DNA of 64,000 bases from Alentia gelatinosa (GCA_950022655.1 OX465580.1:122743016-122807015), one strand, 5' to 3'; counted from the stretch's first letter, positions 22,208 to 34,704 are shown. The notes: generated by a model not told the origin, from the letters alone. Numbers and translations are program-made.

Positions 22208-24304
22208 TATTCACAGACACCCACCGCACCCAGACCTTTCATCTTTATTTTATCGGCGAAGTGACTCTGATTGATGAGGACCATCACAGTAAAAATACAC
22301 GAGTTTCAGGTACAAAAAAAGACATTGGACGTAAATTGATATCGTTCTTTCATCTTAAGAGATTGCATGTTTTAACCGATACACTGAATTGGGGTTTTCT
22401 GTGTGAAATCTGATATGACCGTCTACTGAAACCTGTCCATCCATCAATACACTTTACGGGATAGGATGGGACAGAAAATACACCGTCAAATATAATGTTC
22501 AATGATGATATTATTATTAGCATGATCATATTATTCAATTTCGAAAAGGCTGTCACTTGTGGCTAACGGTCAATATAGATGCCTGACCTTTTGACCGCTT
22601 ACTTACACTCGAGTATCTGAAAAACTCAGACATTCTGAGAGATGCTTCTTCTAAATAAAAAAAAATATAGATGGGAGGAAGAGTAATCTTTAACTCAACG
22701 AACTGGGTTTAAACAACTCAAATATTCTGTTCAGCATTTTGATCTCGTTTTTATTCCTTTTTTCCCACATGAACAGACATGGCCTTTCTTTAGAAAATAG
22801 AAGAAAACAACACAGATATTACTACAAATGGTTAAATGTTGAAAAAAGGCTCAAATGCCTAGGACATTGGAACAGCTAACAGGATTCAAAGATAACGGCT
22901 ATAATGTTAGGCATTAGGTAATAAGGGATTTCCCGAGTTCACCAGTAAATGTTTCTCAGCATATTTAACTACTCGCAATGTAACTCACAGCAACAATGAA
23001 TACAACGAGGAAAGGCGCGTTATTCAATATAAAGATTTTATTTCCAATACTCCGAACATGAATCAAACGAGTACTATTATGAGGCATCCAACAGGTGGTA
23101 TTTTACTCCTAAAGACATTTACAATCATGATAATACAATGTTACGACATTATAGTTTTTTTCTTTGGGAAGACAGATATAATACGAACAATCAATACAAA
23201 TGTCAGTTAGATTTCTAAAATTTCTGCTTTTATCCCCATCTATGCCCTGTGTTGCAGAAGTCTCTTGGCATAGTTAACATTTATTTACCAATACCAAACG
23301 ACAGATAAAACGCTATATAGCTGTGCCATGTAGTGTTCTTTTACAAAGTGCGAATACATAATATGCCACTACACGATTCAGCTTAGCCATATATCATATA
23401 CCAAAGTCTAAGAGTCTCATACAGTCATTTGATCATTGTCCTTCAATAAATACTCAGCTGGCAGAACATGAGAATTGAATTGTTGTGGACGATCATAACG
23501 CCGAACCTCACGTGGATATATTTCGGGCCAAGCATTACTTATACGTCATAATATCAAGGTTATCTTTTTCTTTGACGCACTTTTCGTTTCTACAGTCATA
23601 ATATCATGCTGGACTAATCCATTAAAAAGAACATACTGGTTTTTTAATTCTCCCTAGCAAACTATATCATATAGCATAACCATCAAGCCATCCTTAAAGC
23701 GAATCATATAAAATAGACTGAAATGAATCTTTTAGGATATTATAATGCAGCGCTAGATTTTGTGACACCGGAAGTCAAGGCAAGTGTCGCGCTGAATAGT
23801 ATCCCGTGCATCAGGATAGGGTATATTACCACATTAAACAAAGAGGAAAACATGCCGTTCAAAATGTATCCAAAATCTCTTGCAATTTTTGTTCACATAT
23901 GATAGGAAACACTGATCCTAGATCACTGACCAAAGATTTGCCATATTATAAGAGTAAAACCCTTAGCTTTTACCATTTGTAAAATCGTTAAGAGTACATG
24001 ATTTTTTGCCAGTCATATAACTTTGGCTACGAGGTGGTCTATCATAATATCACTATAGTATAGCGTTTAAGACTATCAACGAAAAGGCTGCTGTCATCGT
24101 CATTCAATATCTATTCCTATTATCTCTAAAATGCAATAACCCGAAAGCAAGTTTTCGTGGAAGACAGGAATGGATCCTAAAGGACATGTCTGAGTTATGC
24201 TACTTTTTCATTTGCAAAAGGCTACCGTACAAAGTTAAAGGTTAGGTGTATTCAAGCGCATACCTCAGTGACGCCGTAGCGCGACCACGACATGTATGAG
24301 TATA
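22208..24304. other. Unassigned AT-rich sequence
   Basis: Over 2 kb with no recognised gene, repeat family or promoter. Confidence 0.4.
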
Positions 24305-24683
24305 AGCCATTTTCCACTGGCCGACTATTCGCAAACCGATCTGCAGTCGGGAACCACCGATCGATCTTTATGGTATACCGACGTCAGATCGGTGAATGGA
24401 AACAGGCATGCAGAGAAGTACTCACTAATTAGTTGTGCATAGATTATGCAATGAGACCGGTGACCATTGACTGACTTGGTCAACGACCGACATAATAAAA
24501 AGGGTTTTGAAATCTTGAGTGATGGTGATTGTGTTTGGAGAACAGTTCGGCTGTCGATATGGACCTGTCAGATGCGGCAGAAACAAGGCATACACTGTAC
24601 CCTCACAGATTTTTGGAACAGACGTGCAGTTTTTAGGAGAAGTCAATTAATCGGTGCCGTTTTCGTTGGCCAGTGGAAAATGG
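24305..24683. mobile_element. MITE-like element(s), CATTTTCCACTGGCC termini
   Basis: The left end GCCATTTTCCACTGGCCGAC and right end GTTGGCCAGTGGAAAATGG are inverted. An additional internal terminus (GTGAATGGAAACAGGC near 24395-24408) suggests either a short internally deleted copy next to a longer one or a nested insertion. Related to the elements at 21483 and 38927. Confidence 0.65.
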
Positions 24684-25211
24684 TTTATTGTCCATTCTCT
24701 CATTCGTTCAGTAGGTCACAGCGACACAGCACACTGCGGTACTTACAGGCTTACAGAAGACCACCCTTTCCCAGATCAATGAACTATCGACTATACGCCT
24801 GACCTTGGCTGGGATAGAGACCGACGGGACTGCAGTCTCCAAACACTACGACTATTACCATGCCCAAGTCCTAATAACTGGGTAGGCATGGGAGAAATTG
24901 ACTGCTCTTGTTCTTTGTTCTGCCCTCTACTCAATACATGGCACCATATTACTGCAGACGTCGAATGTGCCCTCTTTTATAAAAGGAACATGCTATGACC
25001 ATTTCAAAAGATTATGAAAGAGATTGGCGCATATATGATAACCATGTTTTGTCCTATGTGCAAAGCTATTAAACCTTTATAATGTTCAGTAAACGTTTAT
25101 ATAGACTTGCGATACAAAAGCAGCCCAGAGGGGGTTTTCCAGCCAGGATATCGGTACTTACTCAAGAAATTGATCCAGGTTATTGGAGCGACAAGATAAT
25201 GAAGGCGACTA
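24684..25211. other. Unassigned sequence
   Basis: Nothing recognised. Confidence 0.35.
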
Positions 25212-25436
25212 ACCCGGCATTTACACTAGACGACTAAAACGTGACGACTGTAGATCGTCTAGCCTATAGTCTTCAGGTGGTGCTCGATTACGCAATAGTC
25301 ATCAACCCTAGAATTTCCTCAAGCGTTGACACTTTTTATAAATACCGATTTCTAGACATTGACAGCTGAAAGTCGTCAGGTGGTGCAAATTTTAGGATAC
25401 CCTATAATTGTTTAATAGTCTAGTGTAAAGGCCGGG
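25212..25436. mobile_element. Short MITE, CCCGGCATTTACACTAGACG terminus
   Basis: The ends CCCGGCATTTACACTAGAC and GTCTAGTGTAAAGGCCGGG are inverted. TA lies at both flanks, and CTA (25209-25211, 25437-25439) is a possible 3-bp duplication. The interior contains more GTCGTCAGGTGGTGC palindromes. The terminal CCCGG resembles the elements at 5166 and 20825, but the body is unrelated. Confidence 0.7.
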
Positions 25437-26259
25437 CTATGGTCAGATCGTCTAGTTACCTTATATCCTCATTCCGGAAATGAAGCCAAACATAAACAAA
25501 GCATCATTATTGCCTTGATTTCAGTCACTTTGGAGACTTACATTAAATCAATGAGGCAATGTTTGTTCACCAATATCTGACTTTAAGAAAGGTTTACGTA
25601 TTATAAGGTGTTGGATATGGTGGTAATGCATATAACTACGTACCGGTGGTTTACAGGAGGTAATCCACAGAACACACACTTGTAAATATTTTACGTTGTT
25701 GCACAAGCTAAATATACTTGTTTCCGATACCTTCTTAGCTATGTATCTCTGTGGTGCGATTGCGTGTTTCAACTACAGTATCGGTGATGTTTCTGGTCAA
25801 ATAACCTCCAGGTGTCAATAGGAACCTCCGGATCATTTTCATTACCTGTGAAGTTCCCCTCTTAGCGTTAGATTGAGAATTCCATCATCGCAGCATTATG
25901 TGATAATATTTGATCTGCCCTATCAATTTGAGTTTGGGCAATGCAGGTCAAGTTTCCCTCAACGTGCAGAGCCTGGTGGGATTAGAATTATGTGTACGGT
26001 TGAAATGAGTCCACAAAACACACCATTCCATGATAATCATATCTTTTCAACATCAGAAAACGGGGACAATTTGTGTAGCGCATGCTAGTTGCAATACTTC
26101 TGCAGTATTATAATGAATGATCTACGCATATGTCCATGATATAGGGAAGATAGGGAACTGCTCGGATGTAAGACAGAGCTCATTGCAGTAAAGTTTCATT
26201 TGAGCCCGAGTTGCTCGGCGATTTCTTCGTCCTTGTGCTTACATGATCCAGGCACTGCT
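25437..26259. other. Unassigned sequence
   Basis: Nothing recognised. GC content rises toward the right edge. Confidence 0.35.
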
Positions 26260-26910
26260 CTCCGTGAGTGGATTAGTGGGGATCGGCGGTGCCGAGGTGG
26301 GTGGGCGGGCGGGCGGGGGAAGGGCAGGAGGACGGGTTTGAGGGATCTCCGTTATAGTTCCCGGCAGTGTTACACCCTGGAAGGCAACACGCGTATTTAT
26401 CAAGGAGAGGTTGGTGAAGGCGTCTGAGAAAACACGTGAGTGGGACCTGCACAGCTGCTCCGCTGACGTCCCCCCTTCCCTCCCTCTCTCCCGCACACTC
26501 CCTCCTCCTACACCTTCCTCCTGCCCACCTCCAGGCAACACACCTCGTCACCCACACCCCCAGCCTACGTTGAGCAGCCCCCTCATCCGTTACCCCGCAG
26601 TCGGCGACCTCGCTCCCACGACCATAAATCGGCCAGCTCTCTCACCTCTCTTGACCTTCTCATCAGCTAAGGTCATCGCGCGTGCGCGTCGCGATGGCCG
26701 ATGGTATCGGCAGTTCTCACCAGGTGGGGCCTGAGCCGGAAGACACCTGCCACCCACCATCCCGCGCGCATGCGCTCACACACGCACGCCGCGCCCCCTG
26801 CCGACGCTGTAGGAGGTGACGGGGGTCGGGCGCGGTTCACGGGGACGTGGGTGAGGGAAGGGCGGGGGGTCCTCCGAGGAGGGGCCGGGACACGAGCAGG
26901 TGAGAGCCGG
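26260..26910. promoter_or_regulatory. CpG-rich patch with NRF1-like palindromes
   Basis: This is the most CpG-rich stretch of the window. It contains GCGCGTGCGC (26678-26687) and GCGCATGCGC (26766-26775), both matching the NRF1 core, plus a good splice-donor-like CAG|GTGAGAG near 26900. Such patches often mark promoters and first exons. Overlapping ORFs on both strands reflect low stop frequency in GC-rich DNA and are not called as genes. Confidence 0.4.
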
Positions 26911-27399
26911 TCTGAGCAACCCAAGACTTCTGCAGGCAATCCCACCGTTCATTTTTCTACCTCCGTCTTGTCCGTTCTTACTCTCTGCCTAATTGATGGC
27001 CCTTGCAAATGTCGGCCTTCTTTCTGCCTGGAAACCTTGCCAAACCGTACTACAGAATTGATTCTAAAGGCGCGGCCAACAGTAAGATGTACCATATTCG
27101 ACAGTATCCATTGTTATCAATACTTTCGGTATTACCTTATCAATTACATGAAGATAGGACCCTTTGTATCTCTACTGAAATCTCAATACGAATAAAAGAG
27201 ACTCTAGGTGTTCTTCTACATTTGTACAAAAGGGAATAGGTGCCTAGGGAATGTTCTGATGTAATGTATTTATTCTATTTTTCTTTAATTCTGGATACAA
27301 AAGGTATTTGTACATCCATTTCTTTGTCTGTCGTCCCTTCAACCACATGACCTATATTTTATTTGGCTCTGCTTTTATGAGTATCTGTCTTCTCCATCC

Positions 27400-27660
27400 C
27401 ACCCCTCCTCCTTCTCCTCACTCACCCCTTTCGACCTCCCCACCCTACCCCCCAGCTACTAACGCCCACCCCCACTCATTACCTGCCACCAGCTTTTCTC
27501 CTATTGGCCTGCGGATGTAGTCACATGATTGTCACGTGACAAATGGCGTCCGGGCTAAACGACGTCGCCCGATCACGACCGAGGTAAATTAGCGTCTAAT
27601 TGACCGAAGGGCCTAGTGGCGGTTTGCAGGAGCACGTGGGAGTCGGGCAGGGGTGGCAAT
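27400..27660. promoter_or_regulatory. CpG/pyrimidine-rich patch with CCAAT, CACGTG and YY1-like sites
   Basis: A C-rich pyrimidine tract leads into ATTGG (27503-27507), TCACGTGA (27532-27539) and immediately AAATGGCGTC (27540-27550, YY1-like), with several CpGs after. This is a compact, plausible core-promoter arrangement. No exon could be tied to it. Confidence 0.35.
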
Positions 27661-29409
27661 GAGTACAGGCTACGGGGTGATGCATTATAGTAGGTTGTTT
27701 ACGTTGGATAGATGAATCATCCTGGGGGCATTCAGTGAGTCCCCGTTGCCTTCAGGTATACTTGGAGTGTTATCTTTCTCGGTTGGATTTGAATTTAATC
27801 TATCCCTTAAACCTGAATAATTAGGTCAAATGCTCTTGTTTGCTCTGGTCTTGAATCTATATCAGGAAAGTTTCATGGAAATGGAATTTGATGCAATTTT
27901 TGACGTAACTACTTCAGCCCACGAAGATATCTGCTTTTGTTTACAAATAGGGACTTATTACAGGCCTGACGTCATCAAATGTGTTCGTCCCTCCGGGAGT
28001 GGAATCTCTTTCTTCCCTCCTGCTAAATGTGGAAATGAATGCCTATAGTAAGGCAATGGTGACTACGTTCGAGGGATAGAAGATGTGATTTTATATAGAT
28101 ACCCCTGAACCCACACCAGATTTTATATCAAGTACTGGACAACCATTGCTACTGCTGACTAGCACTTCACACCATGTTCTCCATCAGAACGCCATCTTAA
28201 ACATGTATAGGAGCAGGGAGAAATTTAATTAATCTGTTCCTGAATCTTCCGCAGATCTAATCTCACCCCAAACATACACCGAGACTCCGTTCTGACAATA
28301 AATCCTGATTTAACAAAAATAAGTGTGGTAGATAGATCATTGTATTCCGACAGATACCTCTGTGATTAGATACAATTTTTTTGCAAATCAGTCCTTTACT
28401 GTGAGCCTGCGTACACCTCGGATCACACCTCCCATCGGGTATTCCCATGTGTAGATTTTAGGAGCTGGCCGCCATATTCTCCTGGAATGGGGTTTCCTGG
28501 TTAATTAGACGGCCTTCATCACTGCTAACCTGATCCTCGTCTGGTCCAGCGCCTGCAGCACACAGGCCTCCATTGGTGACCTTTGTGACACGAGATAGTC
28601 AGCCTGTGATCATAGCTCCCCATTCCTCCGACACCAGCGCCGTCTCGTGGCCGCCACCAGCATACCGGAGATAAGGCGGGTCGATGGTGGTGCTCCCTGG
28701 TGGCCGGAGATCCGGGGATGGTGGTATGGTGGTGGCAAGGGTTGTGTGAAGGTAGGTTGAGATGAAGGTGTGTGGGGGAGGTTGGGGGGTGTACATCAGG
28801 ACCAGTTGGATCTCATCAGGATCCAATCTGGGTTGAGGCTAGCCTGATCCTGATCCGTTTACCACGTCTTCCGTTTGGGGGTGGGGGCAGTGGTCAAAGG
28901 TCATCCCCCTGTCAAGGTGATGAGGTCGGGCTGTGTTTGGTCTTTGGTGAACCTCCAATGATTGAGTGACTGCCTCCAGTGTTGAGACAAAATATATCAT
29001 ACTCGGTAAACGCCCACATTTGTCTGGAATGAATATGTACAGTTTCCAGGGAAATGTGCAGATTTTACAAATGCAAGGAGAACTATTCAGTCTCAAAGAA
29101 CGTGGTCTGTAAGCATAAAGCATCTGTTGAATTTTGTGTGCAACTATCGAAATATCCAAATACCAGTGGTTGATTATGTAGAACCGTAAGCGTCCTTTGT
29201 TAAATTTCCGAATGATGATATATTGCTTATATACTGTTCATAACATCGCAAGTCCGTTGATCCCCTTCTGTGTGATATTAAGTCACTTTGTATAGCCATG
29301 CACACACGGTTGGTAGAAATACGTTTTCTTCTGTTCGGTTCCAAAAAAATATCCAATCAGCGAATACAAATTTAGCCTGCTGTGAGCTGATCATGGGTGC
29401 TTGGCAACT
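27661..29409. other. Unassigned sequence 3' of the cysteine-rich exon
   Basis: It would include the 3' UTR of the minus-strand gene ending at 29410, but no AATAAA was located within the first few hundred bases downstream. Open stretches on both strands at 28599-28970 are GT-rich and not convincing as exons. Confidence 0.35.
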
Positions 29410-29818
29410 TTAACTAGCCACAATAAAGGTCTGCGCCTTGCAATCCGGGTTCCACCCGAACACCTTCGCGACCACGTGCTTCCTGTCTGACGTCAGCGGA
29501 AGTGACGTGTGGCCGCAGCACAAGCGCGCCGTCTTGCGGCTGGTCTGGCGTTTTTTCTGGTGGCAGTTGATGGTCTCCCACACAGCCCGGACCTGCACGC
29601 CCAGGTTGGTGGTCATCTTGCCATACACGTCACAGTAGTGGTAGCCCAGGGTGGTGGTCGAGCCGGGGAGGTAGGTGTGCAGGTTCAGCCTGCCCACGCA
29701 CGACAACCGACACTTGTGGTGCAGCAGGTGGCACGAGCCGTCCTCTGGTTTGTAGTGGGTGATCTTGCCGAAGTTCTTGATGAGGGTGCCATCACTCAGC
29801 TCCACGCGGCATTCGCAA
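29410..29818 (-). CDS. Terminal exon of a cysteine-rich, probably secreted protein
   Basis: Minus-strand open frame of 136 codons ending in TAA at 29410. It starts immediately after a strong acceptor: a pyrimidine tract of about 25 bases ending CCTATAG, with AG at 29820-29819. The first exon base completes a split codon. The frame then reads CECRVELSDGTLIKNFGKIT and ends CKAQTFIVAS. It has ten cysteines, including one CxC and one CC pair, basic KKRQTSRK in the middle, and GC-rich third positions unlike the flanking DNA. An even cysteine count suggests five disulfides and an extracellular setting. No membrane segment is seen. I do not recognise the family. Upstream exons and the signal peptide, if any, were not found. 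Confidence 0.7.
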
Positions 29819-30703
29819 CTATAGGAACGGAAAGAGAAAAAGACAAAGAAATTAGTATGCTGTAGTCACAAAGTTGCATTTTTTCCTGTGTTTATTGACG
29901 CTATGAATTTATCCCAACCGGAACTATCTTCCACTTACTGACATCATGGAATTTAGATTAGATAAAAATGACACTTTAATTGAAGACAGCCTTTGCGGTG
30001 AACTACGTGATGATTAAAAAACTTAGAATAGAAAAGAGTATTGTAGTTTCTTTCCAAGTTCAAGTAACCTTTAGATTGATATTGAATTAATCCTCTGACG
30101 GTGTACTGCGATGTATCGCAGTTTAAGCCGGATAATATCTCAGTGAGGTCTGCATGCTTATCTGCAGGAATTTCGTATAAACCCATCAATATGTATTTAT
30201 TATATACTATGCTTATGGTAGTCTGGTATAGATCAGTAGGAGTATATTCCATAACCAAGATTTTGTTGTTTCTCATGGTCTGCCTTATTTCACTGCTAAG
30301 GTTTCCCCAAAATGATTCCTTGTTCGGGTAAGAATACAGTGAGAATTTAAACAAGATGTATAATCTTTTCATCGCTTGAGGGATGAGGAGAAATGAGGGA
30401 TTGCGAAGAAAATGAGAAATGCTAATAGGAAAAGGATGGAACGTTATCGTTTTCTATTCAATAATATCGAGTAGTTTATCTTATTTTAGAAACAAGTAGG
30501 TCAGGAAACGCTTTTATCACAAAAAATATTTTCGGGATCCCTTTACTGTAGAAGTGCGTGTCGAGATATAGTACATTGTAGTTGCATTCTCTCTAGGTTC
30601 GCTACTCAACAGGGTCCTTTGCAGATGACAATTACGTTTGCCTTCTTGTCACCGCAATATACGAAGGAGAGTATTTGTGTTTCTCTTTGTAGTCTTTGTA
30701 GTA
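29819..30703. other. Probable intron of the minus-strand gene
   Basis: AT-rich. It contains a 139-codon minus-strand ORF (29953-30372) that overlaps an opposite-strand ORF, has no splice context or motif, and fits chance expectation for AT-rich DNA. Confidence 0.4.
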
Positions 30704-31098
30704 ATAGTTGGATAGCCGTGTTTTATCCTACCCCTAATATAAAATCCCATAGGGTTAACATTGGGTTTCCGTATGCCACGCTGACTGGCATACGGAGTTT
30801 TATATGCCACTAGTGGCATACAGCATTGTTATCACGTAATATTCCAAAATCGAGGAGATAGGGTAGGATATAATCAAAACCTGATTCGTTTTGATCTTGG
30901 CCTCCGCATTCCACTCCTGGAGTTTTGGCTCCGGACTTCACTCGGCTTCGCCTCATGAAGTCACTTTGCCAAACTCCAGTCGTGGAATACGGTGGCCAAG
31001 ACTAAACCTCATCCAGTTTTACGATAGTATTAAACGAGGTGTATCTTGAAGTAGACCTGCTCCCACCGCCATGCGACCACTGATAGTTGGATAGCCGT
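30704..31098. repeat. 16-bp direct repeat flanking BFE copy 4
   Basis: ATAGTTGGATAGCCGT occurs at 30704-30719 and 31083-31098, 379 bp apart, enclosing BFE copy 4 and 62 bp of extra sequence. It could be a long target-site duplication or a pre-existing repeat. Confidence 0.85.
30724..31020 (+). mobile_element. BFE copy 4
   Basis: The module runs from TATCCTACCCC at 30724 to GGGTAGGATA near 30870, with core CCCATAGGGTTAACATTGGG. The hairpin ends CATCCAGTTTT at 31020, with the same apex as copy 3 (CACTCGGCTTCGCCTCATG). About 95 percent identical to copy 3. Differences in the arms are often matched on the other arm, such as TTGGCC...GGCCAA here against TTGTCC...GGACAA in copy 3. Confidence 0.92.
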
Positions 31099-32201
31099 CT
31101 CGATTTTATCATCAAAGATGCAAATTAGCTAGATTTGGACTAAGCCATGTGGATGCAAAATATTTTGATTTAATAATTCCGTATTGCATCCTCCTAATAA
31201 TTTCTCCTGCACATGCCACGTGTATCCTTGTGATCCGAATAACCCTACTGATATTGCGAAAGGACCAGGGAAGGTCCAGATAGGTGATGGATCGACACAA
31301 ATAAATGATACACACCAACCAAGGCGTGCTTCTCCTTTAATGATCCCTCGACGGGGGATTAATGCCCCTTTAATTTTAACGCGCCTGCCTCCTTTGGAAG
31401 CCTGTGGGGGACAAGGTATTGTCTTCTAGATGGATGGGCAGATGATCGAGTGTGCATTTTATGTCAGTAAAAGACTGCAGGTTCTGCCACTATATCAAGT
31501 GGATTCTTTGTGTCCGGAATTAATCATCCTGTGGTACTTGGTAGCGCTGAGGGATTATAGTAAAGGATGGGTCATTTTGTATTTTATGTTTAACTAAGGA
31601 GGGTGCTAGATCTTCCAAATATCCAATATCTTCTCAGATGTCTCGTAATAACCTGAGTGCAGTATACCAGGCATATATGGACTGTTGCAATTGCGTTATG
31701 TCTGATAAACGTTTTTCATGAAATTATATGACAAGGTCGATGCAGGAAAAACTATTTATATGGACGGTAGAACACCGGGTGTGTAATGATCATGTTAGAT
31801 TTTCTACGCCGAAGCCACACTTGCAGTTTATATAGCAGTAGGGATGAGTTAGCAAAGAGAGATATGACATGCAATATTTGGAAAGTATTGAATATTAGAT
31901 TTGTCCATCCTGCCCAACATATTCTCCCTTCCAGGAAGCTCAAGTTGTCACACCCGAGAGTACCTCACGGAAACACGGGAGATGCAATCACTCATTGAAA
32001 TGCAACAAACCTTTTTACTGGGTCTTGTTTAATAATGTCACGTAGATAAAGGCCTGTGTGAACGCTGTACAGTATGTTATGGTCTGCTGATGAATGGACT
32101 TTGTATTTGGTCGATACTTGTATTTCACTTTATTTTTCATTATACAGTGTCTTCATTGTTTTGTTCCTCCTTTAGTTCTCTGTCTGTTTGGTATGATATA
32201 A
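31099..32201. other. Unassigned sequence
   Basis: No gene or repeat recognised. Confidence 0.4.
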
Positions 32202-32488
32202 TATCTCACCCCGGTATTTTTCTCCATATGCTTAACGTTAGGAATCCATACTCCACGGTCGTGAAGGTATTGTACCTAATACTCAATGGCTAATTTGGTG
32301 AGTTATTTCATTGGAAAATAATGTTCTACGGGGTTAGATAAAATCAAAAACCGACTTGATGAAAAGAACTTGGTCCGCACACCACCTCGTTTGACCTCTA
32401 TGAAATTCACTCATATATGCTTCGTGAATTACTCCACAGTCAAACTCAGTAGAGTATGAACCAAATTATTTCCATCTCGTGAGTTTTC
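32202..32488 (+). mobile_element. BFE copy 5
   Basis: The module starts TATCTCACCCC and ends GGGGTTAGATA (32330-32340), with core CCATATGCTTAACGTTAGG. The hairpin arms carry ACTTGGTCCGCACACC and complementary but decayed sequence. The apex is degraded (CACTCATATATGCTTCGTG). An older, more diverged copy, closest to copy 2. Confidence 0.8.
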
Positions 32489-33520
32489 TACTACGTATTC
32501 CTAATCGTTTCAACTAACATTCATGTCCTTAGAATATGTGTAGACGAGGCGTTCGGAGTCCGGTGTACGACTGCACTGACGATCAGGTAGGTTATTTTAT
32601 ATCTTTTAGAAGACCACACATTAACAGGTCAAGACAAACAAGTCAAGACACATGGTTCTAAAAATTTGTGAATAACATTCATGTCCTTGACTAGGTCTGC
32701 TATGTATCCATATCATCGTCTCTCAATGAGTCACCTTTATGGATCGATATTTCAAATCAAATGCAATTTTACCATATCTCAAAACAATAAGCCCAGGTAT
32801 CCCTCAATTGGTGATTCTGAATTGGCTACCACACTCCTGGACGATGTCTTAACGCTGTTCACACCATTAGTTTGGAATCTTAAAACACATATTCCCTCAT
32901 AATATGATTATCTAAAGAAACTGCCTTGTCTGTGGAAATTTTAGGAAAGCATGAAAATCAGAAATTTTGCTTGACTACATCTCTTAGTAGTACCTGAAAA
33001 TGGACCATTGCGACAGGGTGCACATATGAAAAATATAACGTCACCCAATCCCTCTAATAGGTCTGTGGTATTTGTTTTAGTAGCTGGCCCTAGATCCCTG
33101 ATGTATACTCCACTCTGGAGCACAGAGTTACCCAAAAGTAGGTCACCGAGAGCAGCTCAGTGAAAGTGCTCAGTTAAGTGTGAAATACGTTCAGTCAGGG
33201 TCAGCAGTAGATGAGCATTGACACCGCCCTAAACGGTGCACCCTCACAGGGCTGCCTGTATTTATGGTTGATTCCATTATCATAGGGTGACGTAGGAATA
33301 TCTATGTGTTGATATTAGAAGGTCTCAGTACATGATACGAATTCTTTGCTTTCGCCAAATTAATCTTTGTCAAAATCACAGATAAGAAAATGAAAGGAGT
33401 TTTATTGAAAAACTATCCCCATTACTCATGCATGTACCGTACATGTTTATCTTATTTAGATAAAACTGATCAAGGCGATATTGATGAAGATAACGAGCTG
33501 TTTGTGAAACAAAATATATA
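32489..33520. other. Unassigned sequence
   Basis: Nothing recognised. Confidence 0.4.
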
Positions 33521-33851
33521 CAATATTGACTGTTTTCAGATACAAGCGGTCGTACGCCCCGAGGAGTAGTCATAAACGAGCGCATACAAGGATATTGTAC
33601 AGAGATAACTCCGGGGAGCATTCAACTGCTTTTATCTAAAACCAGTCTATATTGTTTTTGTCATCCACCTTTTCCTGACAAGTGGGGTACCCATATTGGT
33701 TTCGTACGCACTATTTTATCTTTCATTTCAGGCACGCACTATTCTTTCATACGCACTACATTTTTTTAATTGCGCTGGGTTTGGCAGCCACGGGTATGTA
33801 GATGTAAGCTCCCCATGTGTTTTCCTTGGAAACTATAGATTAGGTGGATGG
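33521..33851 (-). mobile_element. BFE subfamily B, copy 1
   Basis: The hairpin (CAATATTGACTGTTTTCAGA to ACCAGTCTATATTG, 33521-33654) is followed by a module bounded by TCATCCACCTTTTCC (about 33660) and TTAGGTGGATGG (33850). Same order and overall architecture as the main family. The apex region reads ACGAGCGCATACAAGGAT. The module core CCCCATGTGTTTTCCTTGG sits where the main family has CCCAATGTTAAGTCTATGG. The full element recurs at 53341. Confidence 0.8.
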
Positions 33852-34511
33852 TAAATTATTTTATGTGGTTCGACAATATATAGCGCAAAAGACATAAACC
33901 TATCTAATTGTAACTGTTGAATAATACCATAGTGACATGCCTACTTATAATAACGTGTTTTATACATCTAATACCTCCATGTACTAGAGTCTGTTCGGTA
34001 TGAAGGAAAGCGTTCAAGTATTTTTTATAGACTGTACTAGAATATATTCTAGAATTGATGCTCATGGTCTGCTATAGTCGAGGGTTCCTTCGCTGTGTGT
34101 CTGTGGGAGGCCAACAAGAAGCTGGCAATTTGTCTAAGGCCTGTGGCACGTTCCCACGCTCATTACTGTAGAGAACTGTGGGAGAATTTCGATGTCATTT
34201 AGTCACATCAGGAGTAATCATACATTGTATAATGAATTAGAAATACACGGGAAAACGTACTACAGATGGCGAGTCATATTTCTGTACATTGCCAGGAAGT
34301 TTTTTCTGTGACAGAATAAAGCAGGAGAAACTTAATGACATGCGGGGATTGGTTTATGTGGGATTAGAAATAAGTAATGCTTTTTTTCTCTATCTTCATT
34401 TAAATCCGCGGTTTTAGGTTATGTATCTTCTCTTCAATTATTCATATTCTAAGAGGATCCGGATTTTAGCTTTATGCTGACTGTAAATCATAAGTGTGAG
34501 TAGACCTGCCA
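33852..34511. other. Unassigned sequence
   Basis: Nothing recognised. Confidence 0.35.
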
Positions 34512-34704
34512 GGGTCCCGTTTAATAATCTAGGATAGTACATGTAGACCCTTTTCTGTATGCAATAGAGATACAGGGACGATGTTGGTCAACTTTATCCA
34601 ACACTTACGGATGACCCTATGGACGGCTAATATTGTCTTAGCGAACATATTAGATGTTATCAAATGATCAGCCTTGTAGGATCCTCGATTATTAAACGGG
34701 CCCC
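34512..34704. mobile_element. MITE, GGGGCCCGTTTAATAATC family, copy 1
   Basis: The ends GGGTCCCGTTTAATAATCTA and TCGATTATTAAACGGGCCCC are inverted. The interior holds the family blocks GTAGACCCTTTTCTGTA, GGGACGATG, CAACACTTACGGATGACC and GGACGGCTAATATTGTCTTA. Length 193 bp. The flanks continue the palindrome (TGCCA...TGGCA). Confidence 0.85.

Noticed and set aside
26701..27195. 164-codon ORF on the plus strand in the CpG-rich patch
   Set aside because: Overlapped by ORFs in other frames and strands, composed of biased GC-rich then AT-rich translation, no domain and no splice structure. Low stop frequency explains it.
29953..30372. 139-codon minus-strand ORF upstream of the cysteine-rich exon
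   Set aside because: AT-rich, no splice sites or motifs, and an ORF of this size is expected about once by chance in a window this large.
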